Position numbers and translations under genes: made by a program. Shown one piece after another: positions 35,622-45,540 of a stretch of DNA of 64,000 bases; position 1 is the first letter of the stretch, and every line of letters begins with the position of its first letter. Under the pieces are notes generated by a model, which saw only the letters and a list, made by a program, of their open reading frames with translations, did not search any database and had not been told where the DNA came from. The stretch lies in assembly GCF_001904725.1 (NCBI RefSeq), contig NZ_MRCE01000014.1:125449-189448 (forward strand), given 5' to 3'. Source of the stretch: Phormidium ambiguum IAM M-71. Its GTDB lineage: Bacteria > Cyanobacteriota > Cyanobacteriia > Cyanobacteriales > Aerosakkonemataceae.

Positions 35622-35732
35622 ATCCAGGGTAGATTTTTCTGTTATCAGTGTAGAGTTTTCTTTGATGACAACTTTGCACAAAAAAGTTAAAAATATTTAC
35701 CTAACCACTTGAGTGAGTAGATGAGCTAGTAA

Positions 35733-36536
35733 ATGTCAAGGATGCAGTTTATGAAGACCAATAAAAGAGAAGATCTAGCTTCTTATTTAGAAGAGCAAAG
35801 AGCCAAAAAGCTAGCAGAAATGGGTGAATATCTACGTCACTTACGGGAAGAACAAGCTCTGTCCTTAGATGATGTAGCTTCTTTAACTAAAGTTCCCGCT
35901 CGAATGCTCAATGCTATTGAAGAAGGTAGATTAGAACCATTACCGGAACCAGTCTATACCAAGGGTTTTATTAAACGTTATGCTGATGCCCTTGGTTTGA
36001 ATGGTTCTGAGTTTGCCAGCGTCTTTCCTACAGCGCAAGTTTCTTCTGCAAAAAGGCCATTATGGGGAGAGTTACCAGCGGCTCAATTAAAACCAATTCA
36101 CCTTTATCTTTTTTATCTAGCATTGATTATTGCGGCGGTAACTGGATTGTCGCAAATGGTCGATCGATCTGCTCAACAAGCACTACTTCCCGGAACCGAA
36201 AAACCAACTACTACTAAAAAGCCCGAACCGTCGAAAAACGACAAAGCTGAAGATAAAGTAGCATTTGTCAGCATGAAAGACAGCAAAAACAGTTCTGAAC
36301 CTGTAAAAGTTGGTTTAAATGTCACCTCTGACTCTTGGGTGCGAGTAGTTGTTGATGGTAAAAAAGAGTTTGAAGGTACTCTTCCCCAAGGAACTCAGCG
36401 CACATGGACAGCAAAACAAGAAATAGTTTTACGTGCTGGTAATGCCGGGGGAGTCATGGTTGCTTATAATGACGAGCAAGCCAAAAAACTCGGAACTCCC
36501 GGAACTATTAAACAAGTGATTTTCAAAGCTAATTAA
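35733..36536 (+). CDS. RodZ-like helix-turn-helix membrane protein (DUF4115)
   Basis: Protein of 267 residues or slightly fewer; ATGs at 35733, 35742 and 35751 are all possible. An N-terminal xenobiotic-type HTH (MGEYLRHLREEQALSLDDVA; ARMLNAIEEGRLEPLPEPVY) is followed by FIKRYADALGLNG, one membrane segment (LYLFYLALIIAAVTGLSQM), a Lys/Pro-rich linker and a C-terminal beta domain (DSWVRVVVDGKKEFEGTLPQ) typical of DUF4115. This is the RodZ layout: a cytoplasmic HTH that binds MreB, and a periplasmic sheet. A cell-shape role is inferred; a regulatory role is an alternative. Confidence 0.85.
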   Translation: MSRMQFMKTNKREDLASYLEEQRAKKLAEMGEYLRHLREEQALSLDDVASLTKVPARMLNAIEEGRLEPLPEPVYTKGFIKRYADALGLNGSEFASVFPTAQVSSAKRPLWGELPAAQLKPIHLYLFYLALIIAAVTGLSQMVDRSAQQALLPGTEKPTTTKKPEPSKNDKAEDKVAFVSMKDSKNSSEPVKVGLNVTSDSWVRVVVDGKKEFEGTLPQGTQRTWTAKQEIVLRAGNAGGVMVAYNDEQAKKLGTPGTIKQVIFKAN

Positions 36537-36603
36537 CAGGGGGTAGGGGGAAGAAGTCGAAATTTTTTCCTTCAACCTTCCCCTCAGTGTCCCTAATTGT
36601 TTC

Positions 36604-38100
36604 TCAAGCTCGACCAAAAGTTTCAGTCAATTTTCGGAACATTTCAATTTCTCTGTAAGTTAAAGCGCCTGGTAGATAGCGCCACTCCCAGTTACCTTCC
36701 CCTGCACTAGGAACATTCATCCGCGCTTCAGTTCCTATACCTAAGATGTCTTGTAAGGGAATAATGGCTTGATTTGCGATCGAACTCAGAGCTAGTCGAA
36801 TTAAATCCCAATGAATCCCTTCTTCAGAAACACATCCCATGTATGCAAGTAAACCTTGCTTTTCATGGTCGGGTATTTTATCGTACCAACCTACAGTAGT
36901 ATCGTTGTCATGAGTGCCTGTATAAACTACACTATTGCGCTCATAGTTGAAAGGCAAATAAGGATTACCTGCACCAGAACCAAAAGCAAAGTGTAAGATC
37001 TTCATGCCGGGGAATTCAAAATCATCCCGCAATTTTTCCACTTCTGGGGTAATTAAACCCAAATCCTCGGCTAAAACTGGTAATTTGCCAAATTTATCCC
37101 GAATTACTTGGAATAATGCTTCCCCCGGTGCTTGAATCCATTCCCCATTAATGGCGGTTTCTTCGCCTCTTTCCACCGCCCAATATGCTTCAAAACCTCG
37201 GAAGTGGTCAATGCGAACAATATCAACGTAATCTAATAAAGATTGGAAACGCTCTACCCACCATTTAAAATTATCTCTTTGCAGGGTTTCCCAATCGTAA
37301 ACTGGATTACCCCACAATTGTCCGGTTTCGCTGAAGTAATCTGGTGGTACTCCTGCCATTAATGCGGGTTCTTTGGTTTCTTCATCTAAGCAAAAGTATT
37401 CGGGATGTGCCCAAACATCAGCGCTATCATGGGCGACATAAATGGGGATATCGCCGATAATTTCAATGTTGCGATCGTTAGCAAAACGCTTAATATCAGA
37501 CCATTGCCGGAAAAACTCAAATTGTAGGAATTTGTGGTAGATAATTTCATCTGCTAATTGCTGTCTGAATTTATCTAATGTAGCCGGATCTCTTTCGGCT
37601 AATTCTGGTTCCCATTTATGCCAACTTTCTCCTTCGTTTGCATCTCGCAACGCCATAAAAAAGGCGTAATCATCTAACCAATAAGCTTTACTGGTACAGA
37701 ATGATTTAAATCGCTGTTGGAACTTGGGCGAAGTCTCTTTTCTAAAGTTTTCGCAAGCTTTTTTTAGTAAAGGAGTTTTGACTTCGATTACCTTTTCAAA
37801 ATCTACTTTGTCAGCGGAAAATTCTGGTAAGTCGCTAAAGTCTTCTTCACTCAATAACCCTTCATCTCGCAACCGTTCCGGGCTAATCAATAGTGGGTTC
37901 CCAGCCATCGCTGAAAAACACATATATGGAGAGTTACCATATCCTGTGGGGCCTAAAGGTAGAACTTGCCACAGTTTTTGTCTACTTTCAGCTAAAAATT
38001 CTACAAAACGATAGGCTTCTGAGCCTAAGTCTCCAATACCAAATCGACTGGGAAGTGATGTAGGGTGTAATAAAACCCCACTGGATCTAGGAAACGGCAT
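36604..38100 (-). CDS. malQ: 4-alpha-glucanotransferase (amylomaltase)
   Basis: GH77 enzyme of 498 residues that transfers glucan segments between maltooligosaccharides in glycogen breakdown. It opens with SGVLLHPTSLPSRFGIGDLG. The catalytic nucleophile Asp is in VDIVRIDHFRGFEAYW, the acid Glu in LPVLAEDLGLITPEV, and the third carboxylate in YTGTHDNDTTVGWY. The C-terminus has PSAGEGNWEWRYLPG. Full family length with no breaks. It is convergent with the RodZ-like gene and stands alone; no other glycogen gene is in the window. Confidence 0.95.
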   Translation of the reverse strand: MPFPRSSGVLLHPTSLPSRFGIGDLGSEAYRFVEFLAESRQKLWQVLPLGPTGYGNSPYMCFSAMAGNPLLISPERLRDEGLLSEEDFSDLPEFSADKVDFEKVIEVKTPLLKKACENFRKETSPKFQQRFKSFCTSKAYWLDDYAFFMALRDANEGESWHKWEPELAERDPATLDKFRQQLADEIIYHKFLQFEFFRQWSDIKRFANDRNIEIIGDIPIYVAHDSADVWAHPEYFCLDEETKEPALMAGVPPDYFSETGQLWGNPVYDWETLQRDNFKWWVERFQSLLDYVDIVRIDHFRGFEAYWAVERGEETAINGEWIQAPGEALFQVIRDKFGKLPVLAEDLGLITPEVEKLRDDFEFPGMKILHFAFGSGAGNPYLPFNYERNSVVYTGTHDNDTTVGWYDKIPDHEKQGLLAYMGCVSEEGIHWDLIRLALSSIANQAIIPLQDILGIGTEARMNVPSAGEGNWEWRYLPGALTYREIEMFRKLTETFGRA

Positions 38101-38204
38101 AATTTACCCAAAAAAGGTTGAGCAAGTGATATCAGTGAGATTATCACGGTAGAGTTAGCTTTTAACCTGACTCCCGAAAGGTTTTTTCTCTAACGTTTGG
38201 TAGA

Positions 38205-38262
38205 GTGCTGGGGACTGGGGACTGGGGATTGGGGACTGGGAATGACAGGCAAGATGCCTGTC
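38205..38262. repeat. ggggactgggg tandem tract and hairpin
   Basis: Spacer upstream of the Nudix gene carries tandem ggggactggggactgggg units, then a hairpin with arms gacaggca (38244-38251) and tgcctgtc (38255-38262). The same ggggactgggg vocabulary, in complement, forms part of the insertion in the RND adaptor near 53045. I recognise the hairpin as a frequent cyanobacterial intergenic motif. Confidence 0.65.
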
Positions 38263-38371
38263 CTACGAACTAGGGATTGCGATTTTTGCTTGTTATTTGT
38301 GGGTTCGATCGCACTTGCTGGATTTCTGGTTCGGATCAATCTAAAATCTAAAGTTTGAAATCTAAAATCTT

Positions 38372-38806
38372 ATGGCTTACCGCAATCCTACTCCTACTGT
38401 TGACATTATTATTGAGTTGGTTGATCGATCGCAACGTCCGATTATCTTAATTGAACGCAAAAATCCTCCTTTTGGTTGGGCTATTCCTGGCGGTTTTGTT
38501 GATTATGGTGAGTCTGTAGAAACTGCTGCTGTTAGGGAAGCTGAGGAGGAAACAGGGGTGAAGGTGGAGTTGGTGGAACAGTTTCATGTTTATTCTGACC
38601 CGAATCGTGACCCGCGACAGCATACTTTAAGTGTGGTTTTTATTGCGATGGGTAAGGGGGAACCTCAAGCTGCTGATGATGCGAAAAATTTGGGGGTTTT
38701 TGAGTTTTGGCAGTTGCCAGAAAATCTCTGTTTCGATCACGATCGGATTATGAGAGACTATTGGCGTTATCGGTTTTATGGTTTGCGTCCTAGTTTAAGT
38801 TTTTGA
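38372..38806 (+). CDS. Nudix hydrolase
   Basis: Protein of 144 residues with a complete Nudix box: [18 protein letters not shown] then EEETGV, fitting Gx5Ex7REUxEExGU. The region before it ([19 protein letters not shown]) is typical of ADP-ribose or general NUDIX pyrophosphohydrolases. The substrate cannot be assigned: ADP-ribose, dihydroneopterin triphosphate and oxidised nucleotides are all possible. The C-terminus ([13 protein letters not shown]) is conserved in cyanobacterial members. The stop codon TGA (38804-38806) lies inside the ttgaaccgc edge of a dispersed repeat, so the repeat fixes the end of the protein. Confidence 0.88.
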   Translation: MAYRNPTPTVDIIIELVDRSQRPIILIERKNPPFGWAIPGGFVDYGESVETAAVREAEEETGVKVELVEQFHVYSDPNRDPRQHTLSVVFIAMGKGEPQAADDAKNLGVFEFWQLPENLCFDHDRIMRDYWRYRFYGLRPSLSF

Positions 38807-38862
38807 ACCGCTCCAGACGCAGAGGACGCAGAGAGTTTTTTTTGAACCGCAAAGGACGCACT
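38803..38862 (+). repeat. two tandem copies of the 'ttgaaccgc' dispersed repeat
   Basis: Copies at about 38803-38834 (ttgaaccgctccagacgcag then aggacgcagagag) and 38841-38862 (tttgaaccgcaaaggacgca). A further palindrome-rich stretch (cactagcgaagcaatgcgcg) follows. The first copy includes the Nudix stop codon. Confidence 0.75.
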
Positions 38863-38997
38863 AGCGAAGCAATGCGCGATAGCGCTATAGAGCGCGAAGA
38901 GAAGAGAAAAGAAGAGAGTAGAAGAAGGATTTTGGGAATACTTGTTGATGGAGCGATCGCAAGTGTTATTTTTTAGGGTGCGATCGAATATTGAATT

Positions 38998-40245
38998 ATG
39001 GATGCTAGTGAACTTTTAGAAAGATACGCCCAAGGTGAACGGAAATTCCATTCTGCAAAGCTTGGTGGAGAAGACTTAAGAGGTGCAGACCTCAGAGAGG
39101 TAGACTTACAAAATGCAGATTTAACTGGGGCAGATTTAAGCGAAGCAAACTTGAGCAAAGCAAAACTGTACAGTGCAAACCTCAGTAAAGCATCTCTAAA
39201 TAGTGCAAATTTGTCTGGAGTACAGATATCTTCTGCAAATATAAGCTTTGCAGATCTTGGGGGTGCTAATTTAAGCAATGCCTCAATAGAAAGCTCTAAC
39301 TTAAGTAGTACCAACCTAGATAAGGCAAATTTGAATGATGCAAATCTGTATTATGCAAATTTAAGTGGAGCGTCTTTAAATGGGACAGTTCTCAATGGAA
39401 CAAACTTAAGTGGAGCAAATCTTACAAATTCAGATTTATATGAAGCAAATCTCAGTAGAGCAAATCTACGTGGTGCAAAGCTTCAAAATGCAAATTTAAC
39501 TGCAACTAAACTTAGGGTTGCCAATCTGGAAAGTCTCGATCTTTCTGGCTTAAACTTAGCTGGTGTAGAGTTAATAGCCGCAGACCTGAGCAAAACTAAT
39601 TTTACTAATAGCTGTTTACAAGGAGCAAACTTAGAAAGAGCTAATCTAAATGGAGCAATTTTAATTGGTTCAGATCTAAGTCAAGCCATTTTAAAAAGGG
39701 CTGATTTGACAGGTGCAAATATTTATGGCGCTAATCTTCAAGATGCAGATTTAAGCGGTGCAAGAATGCCTGATGGAAAAGTCTACAATCAGGATAATCT
39801 TAAAAGAGAAAATGCTAAATTAGTTTCGCAAAAAGATACAGAAAAACCAATGTCACTAGAGCGCAAAGTTATCTTTACAGAATCGGCCCCTTCACCTGTT
39901 GGCCCTTATAATCAAGCAATTCTTGCTAGTGGACAAATGCTGTTTGTTGCTGGACAAATTGCGATCGATCCCAGATTAGGCGATGTCGTCTACAAAGATG
40001 ATGTCACAAAACAAACAGAACGAGTCATGGCTAACATTGAAGCCATCTTAACAGCCGCAGGTGCTAAATGGTCAAACGTAGTAAAAACCTCTGTCTTCCT
40101 GGCAAACATGAATGATTTTGCCGCCATGAATGCAGTCTATTCCAAATACTTTGACGAAGCAACTGCCCCTGCACGCGCTTGTGTAGAAGTCTCCCGTCTA
40201 CCCAAAGATGTCTTAGTAGAAATTGAGTGTATTGCCATGATTTAA
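38998..40245 (+). CDS. pentapeptide-repeat protein fused to a RidA (YjgF/UK114) domain
   Basis: Single open frame of 415 residues. Residues ~20-256 are A(D/N)LxX pentapeptide repeats (right-handed beta-helix). That part ends MPDGKVYNQ at ~257, close to the MPDGTVHE end of the other pentapeptide protein in this window. A polar linker of ~20 residues follows. From Met285 (ATG at 39850) a complete RidA domain runs to the end: [27 protein letters not shown], and [19 protein letters not shown] with the substrate-binding Arg. RidA hydrolyses reactive enamine/imine intermediates from PLP enzymes. RidA proteins are normally stand-alone at ~130 residues, so the RidA part could also be made from the internal ATG. 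The fusion looks genuine in this sequence but needs confirmation. Confidence 0.82.
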   Translation: MDASELLERYAQGERKFHSAKLGGEDLRGADLREVDLQNADLTGADLSEANLSKAKLYSANLSKASLNSANLSGVQISSANISFADLGGANLSNASIESSNLSSTNLDKANLNDANLYYANLSGASLNGTVLNGTNLSGANLTNSDLYEANLSRANLRGAKLQNANLTATKLRVANLESLDLSGLNLAGVELIAADLSKTNFTNSCLQGANLERANLNGAILIGSDLSQAILKRADLTGANIYGANLQDADLSGARMPDGKVYNQDNLKRENAKLVSQKDTEKPMSLERKVIFTESAPSPVGPYNQAILASGQMLFVAGQIAIDPRLGDVVYKDDVTKQTERVMANIEAILTAAGAKWSNVVKTSVFLANMNDFAAMNAVYSKYFDEATAPARACVEVSRLPKDVLVEIECIAMI

Positions 40246-40249
40246 AATT

Positions 40250-40302
40250 GGTACGTAGTTGGGCTTTAGCCCTTCTTTAGGGCTAAAGCCCAACTACGTA
40301 CC
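40250..40302. repeat. REP palindrome, left of RAYT
   Basis: Perfect inverted repeat, 24-bp arms starting ggtacgtagttgggctttag, 5-base loop tcttt. It begins 4 bases after the stop of the pentapeptide-RidA gene, so it could also act as its terminator. Confidence 0.88.
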
Positions 40303-40330
40303 TTTACCTTTACTTCCTACCAAACTAATT

Positions 40331-40921
40331 ATGTATATATATCGGAAATTGACACCAGAACAACGGGTAAAAGTTGTAGAAGAAAGGTTGGCGAAAGGAT
40401 ATCCTCCTCATTCTCCACCTCATCCAGTGCAAGATGCTGAATTTTACCATATCACTGTCAGTTGTTTTGAGCATAAACCTCGGATTAATACTCAGGAACG
40501 TCGTCACCAAATTTTAGATATTATATTTAATAAATTTATTTTAGATGGTATACAAATTGATGCTTGGGTGGTGTTACCAAATCATTATCATCTGTTAGTT
40601 CGTAATATTAATATGTCACAGTTAAGTGTGTTATTTCGTTCTATTCATGGCCCGTTAGCTCGACAATGGAATCTGGAGGATAATATTAGAGGTCAAGTAT
40701 GGTTTTCGTTTAGCGATCGCGCAATTCGTTCCGAAAGGCACTATTACACAACTATTAATTATATTCACTATAATCCTGTCAAACATGGTTGGACAAAATC
40801 TCCTTATGATTGGTCATCGAGTAGCGTACATTGGTATTTGGAGTATCAAGGGAGAGAATGGCTAAGAAGTACTTGGGTAGAATATCCGGTAAAAGATTAT
40901 GGAAAAGGTTGGGATGATTAA
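40331..40921 (+). CDS. REP-associated tyrosine transposase (RAYT, Y1/HUH family)
   Basis: Protein of 196 residues from the ATG at 40331; an open frame extends upstream into the REP palindrome but that is not protein-like. HUH motif HYHLLV in VVLPNHYHLLVRNIN and the RAYT signature INYIHYNPVKHGW, with the catalytic tyrosine upstream (HYYTTINYIHYNP). FYHITVSCFEHKP is the N-terminal beta strand of the Y1 fold. RAYTs nick single-stranded REP DNA and are usually single-copy, immobile or slowly mobile. The gene looks intact. Its REPs directly border it on both sides. Confidence 0.88.
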   Translation: MYIYRKLTPEQRVKVVEERLAKGYPPHSPPHPVQDAEFYHITVSCFEHKPRINTQERRHQILDIIFNKFILDGIQIDAWVVLPNHYHLLVRNINMSQLSVLFRSIHGPLARQWNLEDNIRGQVWFSFSDRAIRSERHYYTTINYIHYNPVKHGWTKSPYDWSSSSVHWYLEYQGREWLRSTWVEYPVKDYGKGWDD

Positions 40922-40922
40922 G

Positions 40923-40984
40923 GCACGTAGTTGGGCTTCAGCCCTTCTTTAGCGCTAAACAGGGGCTAAAGCCCAACTACGTAC
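40923..40984. repeat. REP palindrome, right of RAYT
   Basis: Imperfect inverted repeat starting gcacgtagttgggcttcagc, second arm ending cccaactacgtac, two mismatches; the middle carries a small ttagcgctaa palindrome. It lies directly between the transposase stop and the carB stop and may terminate both transcripts. Confidence 0.85.
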
Positions 40985-40985
40985 T

Positions 40986-43900
40986 CTACACCAAATATTC
41001 TTGAATTGCTTTCACATCTAATGGTGCAGATTGTAACCGAGAAATTGCTGCTGCAACTGCTTTTGCACCCGCAATAGTTGTGATTACAGGTACTTTATAA
41101 GATAACGCAGTTCGCCGCAACAAACGCGCATCTGTTTGCGCTTCTTCTCCAGATGGGGTGTTAATAATCAACTGGATTTTCTCGTTTTTAATTGCGTCTA
41201 CAATGTGCGGACGACCTTCATGTACTTTTAACACTAATTCCACACCTTGTAATCCGCTATCTTTTATGACTCGACGAGTTCCATCGGTAGCGACAATATG
41301 AAATCCTAATTCCATGAATTGTTTCACCACTGGAACTACTGCTTGTTTGTCACGATCGCTCATCGATACAAATACTGTACCTGATAATGGTAGCTTTTCT
41401 CCGGCACCTGATTCTGCTTTTGCAAAGGCTTTTCCAAAGTCAGTATCTATTCCCATTACTTCGCCAGTAGAACGCATTTCTGGGCCAAGTAATGTGTCTG
41501 TTCCGGGGAATTTATTAAATGGTAATACGGCTTCTTTAACTGCAATATGATTGGGAATAATTTCGTGCGTTAATCCTAATTCCGCCAGGGTTTTTCCTGA
41601 CATAATTAAAGAAGCAAGTTTCGCTAAAGGTTTACCAATTGCTTTGGAAACAAATGGTACAGTTCTTGATGCTCTGGGATTGGCTTCTAGAATGTAAATT
41701 TTTGGTGCGTAGCTGTATGCGTCGGCGATCGCATATTGTACGTTCATTAAGCCAATTACATTCAAAGCTTTGGCTAATCTGATAGTTTGATCGCGGATTA
41801 CTTGCAAAACTGCTGGTGATAAAGAAGTGGTTGGTAAGGTGCAAGCAGAGTCACCAGAGTGAATTCCTGCTTGTTCAATGTGTTCCATGATTCCACCGAT
41901 GATTACATTACCATCGGCATCTGCGATCGCATCTACGTCTACTTCGACAGCGTTTTCTAAGAATTTGTCAATTAACACTGGTTTGTCGGGTTCAACTTGC
42001 ACCGCCAATGTCATATAACGCTGTAAATCAGCATCAGAATAGACGATTTCCATCGCCCGTCCACCTAATACGTAACTAGGACGTACTACCACTGGATAAC
42101 CGATTTTTCCCGCAATTGTAATTGCTTCTGATTCGGAACGGGCAATTCCATTTGGTGCGGTTAATAATTGCAGTTTTACGACAATTTCATCGAATCTTTC
42201 TCTGTCTTCGGCGATGTCGATCGAATCCGGTGAAGTTCCCCAAATTTTAGTTTCAGCGACGTTGTGTTTTGTCAGGTATTCTTGTAAGGGAACTGCTAAT
42301 TTTAATGGAGTTTGTCCGCCAAATTGAATAATAATTCCGGCTGGTTTTTCCGTTTCAATGATGTTGAGAACATCTTCTTTTGTTAGAGGTTCAAAATACA
42401 AGCGATCGCTAGTATCATAGTCAGTGGAAACTGTTTCTGGGTTGGAGTTAACCATGATGGTTTCAAATCCACCATCGCGTAAAGCATAGCTGGCATGACA
42501 ACAACAATAGTCAAACTCAATTCCCTGTCCAATTCGGTTTGGCCCACCGCCTAAAATCATTACCTTCTGTTTGGTTGAAGGCATTACTTCTGATTCGGGT
42601 GGCAATAAAGTAGCACTATTTTCCTCTTCTGTAGTACTAACACAACCTAATTCATAAGCTGAGTAATGATAGGGAGTGAAAGCTTCAAATTCTGCGGCGC
42701 AAGTATCAACGGTTTTATATACTGGAATTACTCCCAAATCTTTGCGGTAATGGCGCACTTCGTCTTCATGAGTTTTGGTGGCAAAGGCAATTTGGCGATC
42801 GCTAAATCCTTGCTGTTTAATTGCATACATTTTATCTTTGTCAATCTCTGACAAAGGTGTACGTTTCAAGAATTTCTCGGTTTCCAGTAATTCCTGCATT
42901 TTATCCAAAAACCAAGGATCGATTCCCGTCAGTTCGTAAATGTCTTCTACTGACATTCCTAGCTGCATGGCATGGCGGACTGTGAAAATTCTTTCTGGGT
43001 TTGGAGTGCGTAATTGGGCGCGAATATGTTCTAAAGATGGCAGTTTTTCCTGTTTGTCGCAACCCCAACCAGAACGCCCAGTTTCTAAACCGCGCAATGC
43101 TTTTTGAAAGGACTCTAAAAATGTCCGTCCAATTGCCATTGTTTCCCCAACCGATTTCATTTGAGTTGTTAATACTGGTTGAGTTCCGGGGAATTTTTCA
43201 AAGGTAAATCGGGGGATTTTTGTAACTACATAGTCAATGGTTGGCTCAAAAGATGCTGGGGTTTTTTTGGTAATATCATTATTAATTTCATCCAGCGTGT
43301 AACCAACTGCTAACTTAGCTGCAAATTTGGCAATTGGGAAACCAGTTGCTTTGGAAGCTAAGGCGGAAGAACGGGAAACACGGGGGTTCATTTCAATGAC
43401 AACTATTTCTCCATTTACCGGATTTACGGCAAACTGAATGTTAGAACCTCCAGTCTCAACGCCTATTTCTCGAATGATTTTGATTGAGGCATCCCGCAAG
43501 CGTTGATATTCTTTATCAGTTAACGTTTGGGCAGGGGCAACAGTAATAGAATCTCCGGTGTGAATGCCCATTGGATCGAGGTTTTCAATGGAACAGATAA
43601 TTACTACGTTATCTGCCAAGTCTCGCATTACTTCTAGTTCGTATTCTTTCCAACCCAAAAGTGATTTTTCAATCAAAATTTGGGAAACTGGACTAGCATC
43701 AATACCTGATTGGGCAATTTCTTCAAATTCTTCTTGGTTGTAGGCAATACCACCACCTGTTCCGCCTAATGTAAATGCAGGACGAATAATTAAAGGATAC
43801 GATCCAATTTGATGTGCGATCGCTCTCGCTTCGTTAAGATCGCAAGCAATCCCAGAAGGACAAACATCTACCCCAATCTTCTGCATTGCTTCTTTGAATA

Positions 43901-44291
43901 ATAAGCGGTCTTCCGCTTTTTCGATCGCTTCCAATTTCGCCCCAATTAATTCCACACCATAGCGTTCTAAAGCCCCATTTTTTGATAAAGCTACAGCTAA
44001 GTTTAATGCCGTTTGTCCGCCCATCGTCGGCAATAAAGCATCAGGTCTTTCTTTGGCGATTACCTTTTCTACAATTTCTGGCGTTAAAGGTTCGATGTAG
44101 GTGCGGTCTGCTGTCTCTGGATCGGTCATAATGGTGGCTGGGTTGGAGTTGATTAACACCACCTCATAGCCTTCACTCCGTAACGCCTTACAAGCCTGGG
44201 TGCCAGAATAGTCAAATTCACAGCCTTGACCAATTACAATCGGGCCAGAACCCAACAGCAGAATTTTCTTAATGTCGTTGCGACGAGGCAT
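40986..44291 (-). CDS. carB: carbamoyl-phosphate synthase large subunit
   Basis: Enzyme of 1101 residues that makes carbamoyl phosphate from bicarbonate, ATP and ammonia delivered by CarA, feeding arginine and pyrimidine synthesis. Two homologous ATP-grasp halves are visible: the first from [20 protein letters not shown] with [15 protein letters not shown], the second from [20 protein letters not shown] with [15 protein letters not shown]. Each has E-x-NPR ([35 protein letters not shown]). The C-terminal MGS-like allosteric domain includes [16 protein letters not shown] and [18 protein letters not shown]. No carA is in the window. Length is normal. Confidence 0.96.
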   Translation of the reverse strand: MPRRNDIKKILLLGSGPIVIGQGCEFDYSGTQACKALRSEGYEVVLINSNPATIMTDPETADRTYIEPLTPEIVEKVIAKERPDALLPTMGGQTALNLAVALSKNGALERYGVELIGAKLEAIEKAEDRLLFKEAMQKIGVDVCPSGIACDLNEARAIAHQIGSYPLIIRPAFTLGGTGGGIAYNQEEFEEIAQSGIDASPVSQILIEKSLLGWKEYELEVMRDLADNVVIICSIENLDPMGIHTGDSITVAPAQTLTDKEYQRLRDASIKIIREIGVETGGSNIQFAVNPVNGEIVVIEMNPRVSRSSALASKATGFPIAKFAAKLAVGYTLDEINNDITKKTPASFEPTIDYVVTKIPRFTFEKFPGTQPVLTTQMKSVGETMAIGRTFLESFQKALRGLETGRSGWGCDKQEKLPSLEHIRAQLRTPNPERIFTVRHAMQLGMSVEDIYELTGIDPWFLDKMQELLETEKFLKRTPLSEIDKDKMYAIKQQGFSDRQIAFATKTHEDEVRHYRKDLGVIPVYKTVDTCAAEFEAFTPYHYSAYELGCVSTTEEENSATLLPPESEVMPSTKQKVMILGGGPNRIGQGIEFDYCCCHASYALRDGGFETIMVNSNPETVSTDYDTSDRLYFEPLTKEDVLNIIETEKPAGIIIQFGGQTPLKLAVPLQEYLTKHNVAETKIWGTSPDSIDIAEDRERFDEIVVKLQLLTAPNGIARSESEAITIAGKIGYPVVVRPSYVLGGRAMEIVYSDADLQRYMTLAVQVEPDKPVLIDKFLENAVEVDVDAIADADGNVIIGGIMEHIEQAGIHSGDSACTLPTTSLSPAVLQVIRDQTIRLAKALNVIGLMNVQYAIADAYSYAPKIYILEANPRASRTVPFVSKAIGKPLAKLASLIMSGKTLAELGLTHEIIPNHIAVKEAVLPFNKFPGTDTLLGPEMRSTGEVMGIDTDFGKAFAKAESGAGEKLPLSGTVFVSMSDRDKQAVVPVVKQFMELGFHIVATDGTRRVIKDSGLQGVELVLKVHEGRPHIVDAIKNEKIQLIINTPSGEEAQTDARLLRRTALSYKVPVITTIAGAKAVAAAISRLQSAPLDVKAIQEYLV

Positions 44292-44399
44292 ACTTTTGTC
44301 TTTATGGTAGAACTATAGAAATCCCAATCATTTTAAAGGCTTTCCCTCCGTTCAGCCCCTCGATTTCATTCTTGTTTTACAACTTTCGATGACAATTGA

Positions 44400-44585
44400 T
44401 CGGGAAAGGGGAAAAGGGGAATGGGGAAAAGGGGGAAAGGGGAAAAGGGGGAAAGGGGAAAAGGGGAAAAGGGGATTTTTACCTTCTGCCTTTCTTACCT
44501 TCTGCCTTCTGCCTTCTGCCTTCTGCCTTCTGCCTTCCTTACCTTCTGCCTTTCTTACCTTCTGCCTTCTGCCTTTCTTACCTTA
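44400..44585. repeat. composite simple repeat: ggggaaaa array joined to ttctgcc array
   Basis: Purine-rich ggggaaaaggggaaa units, a junction ggggatttttaccttctgcc, then many ttctgcc heptamers broken by ccttctgcctttcttacc. The same composite is present inverted at 51662-51775. Overlapping small frames in all three frames here are products of the repeat, not genes. Confidence 0.85.
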
Positions 44586-44684
44586 AAGCTATGCAACTTA
44601 GTATTAAATCTCTTGCAAGAATTGCATAAGGTTTAAAGTTAATGGTATAGGCTAGAAACTAGATATGCTGGGTAACAATTTTTT

Positions 44685-45407
44685 ATGGTTAACTTGGATA
44701 CTTTTATTTCTGATGAGATTTTGTTGGCTCAATCTCATCCGTTGATGGAAAATAACAGTTTATCTGTAGCGAGTTTTCAAGGTGTAACTTCTCCCGCAGC
44801 AGTTTGGGAAATCCAAAAACGCGATCGCATTTCCGGTTTACATAAACGCATCTCACCTTTAGATTATGCAACTTCTTGGGAATATTGGTGGTGTGTTCCC
44901 GGCAGAATGCTGTTACCAGAAGATATGGAAGTTCTGCGAAGCGATCGGCCCAGAATTGAAAGTATCTTAGAAAAATTAGTTTGGTTATTAGGCGGACATT
45001 GCTTAGGCATAAACTCCCACTTTGATGGGCAAAATCAACCGCTTTACGATTGGCAAGAAGTTTTACAATTTGTTACGGAATCGGGCATCAATGCTGATGT
45101 TATAGATATTGACTTTTTTCCCACAAGTTTGCAAAAAAATAATAAGCCGATCGCAGGCATTCCTTTAGAAGAAATCTCTCAATACGTTGCCATTGAACCT
45201 GCACATTTACATATTGAATTTTTCTCATTGCAAGCAATAGATGGAGGATTTAAACTACAAGAACCAAAACCTTTGTGTAGCTGTCAAATTTGGACTGGTA
45301 AACCCTTGCTTAAAAACATGAAAACCGGAGCAACTTACACTCGTTACGATTTGTGTATTTCCACTCCTTATGATACTATGGGTATCCCTCCCGTAATCTG
45401 TCTCTAA
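44685..45407 (+). CDS. conserved hypothetical protein
   Basis: Soluble protein of 240 residues that I do not recognise. Segments that look conserved are DYATSWEYWWCVPGRMLLPE, VWLLGGHCLGINSHFDG, PIAGIPLEEISQYV and EPAHLHIEFFSLQAIDGGF. The C-terminus YTRYDLCISTPYDTMGIPPV has an ordered, beta-rich look. No signal peptide, membrane segment or known catalytic motif. Tandem aromatic residues (EYWWCVPG) and clustered cysteines (PLCSCQIW) are distinctive. Codon use matches the neighbours, so it does not look recently acquired. Function unknown. Confidence 0.75.
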   Translation: MVNLDTFISDEILLAQSHPLMENNSLSVASFQGVTSPAAVWEIQKRDRISGLHKRISPLDYATSWEYWWCVPGRMLLPEDMEVLRSDRPRIESILEKLVWLLGGHCLGINSHFDGQNQPLYDWQEVLQFVTESGINADVIDIDFFPTSLQKNNKPIAGIPLEEISQYVAIEPAHLHIEFFSLQAIDGGFKLQEPKPLCSCQIWTGKPLLKNMKTGATYTRYDLCISTPYDTMGIPPVICL

Positions 45408-45540
45408 AAAATCTAATTTGTTTCTTTGCCAAAGGCAGCGTTATATTTATTAAGTTCTGAAAGTCAGCAAGTTTTTTCGATCGGATTTCTTAAAATATAG
45501 ATTGTTCAACTGAATGTTGCATCTAATTTCAAGCGAAACA

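Larger units (their letters stand above)
40250..40984 (+). mobile_element. RAYT transposase flanked by REP palindromes
   Basis: A REP-associated tyrosine transposase gene lies between two long palindromes of one family. The left palindrome (40250-40302) has perfect 24-bp arms and a 5-base loop. The right one (40923-40984) has 22-bp arms with two mismatches and a longer loop. Both contain the core tagttgggctt. The unit sits between the pentapeptide-RidA gene and the 3' end of carB. RAYTs are thought to mobilise or maintain REP sequences in the genome. Confidence 0.8.

Noticed and set aside
44389-44636. Three overlapping open frames of 65-77 residues
   Set aside because: All three frames read through the ggggaaaa and ttctgcc arrays; composition is repeat-driven and no start signal or domain is present.
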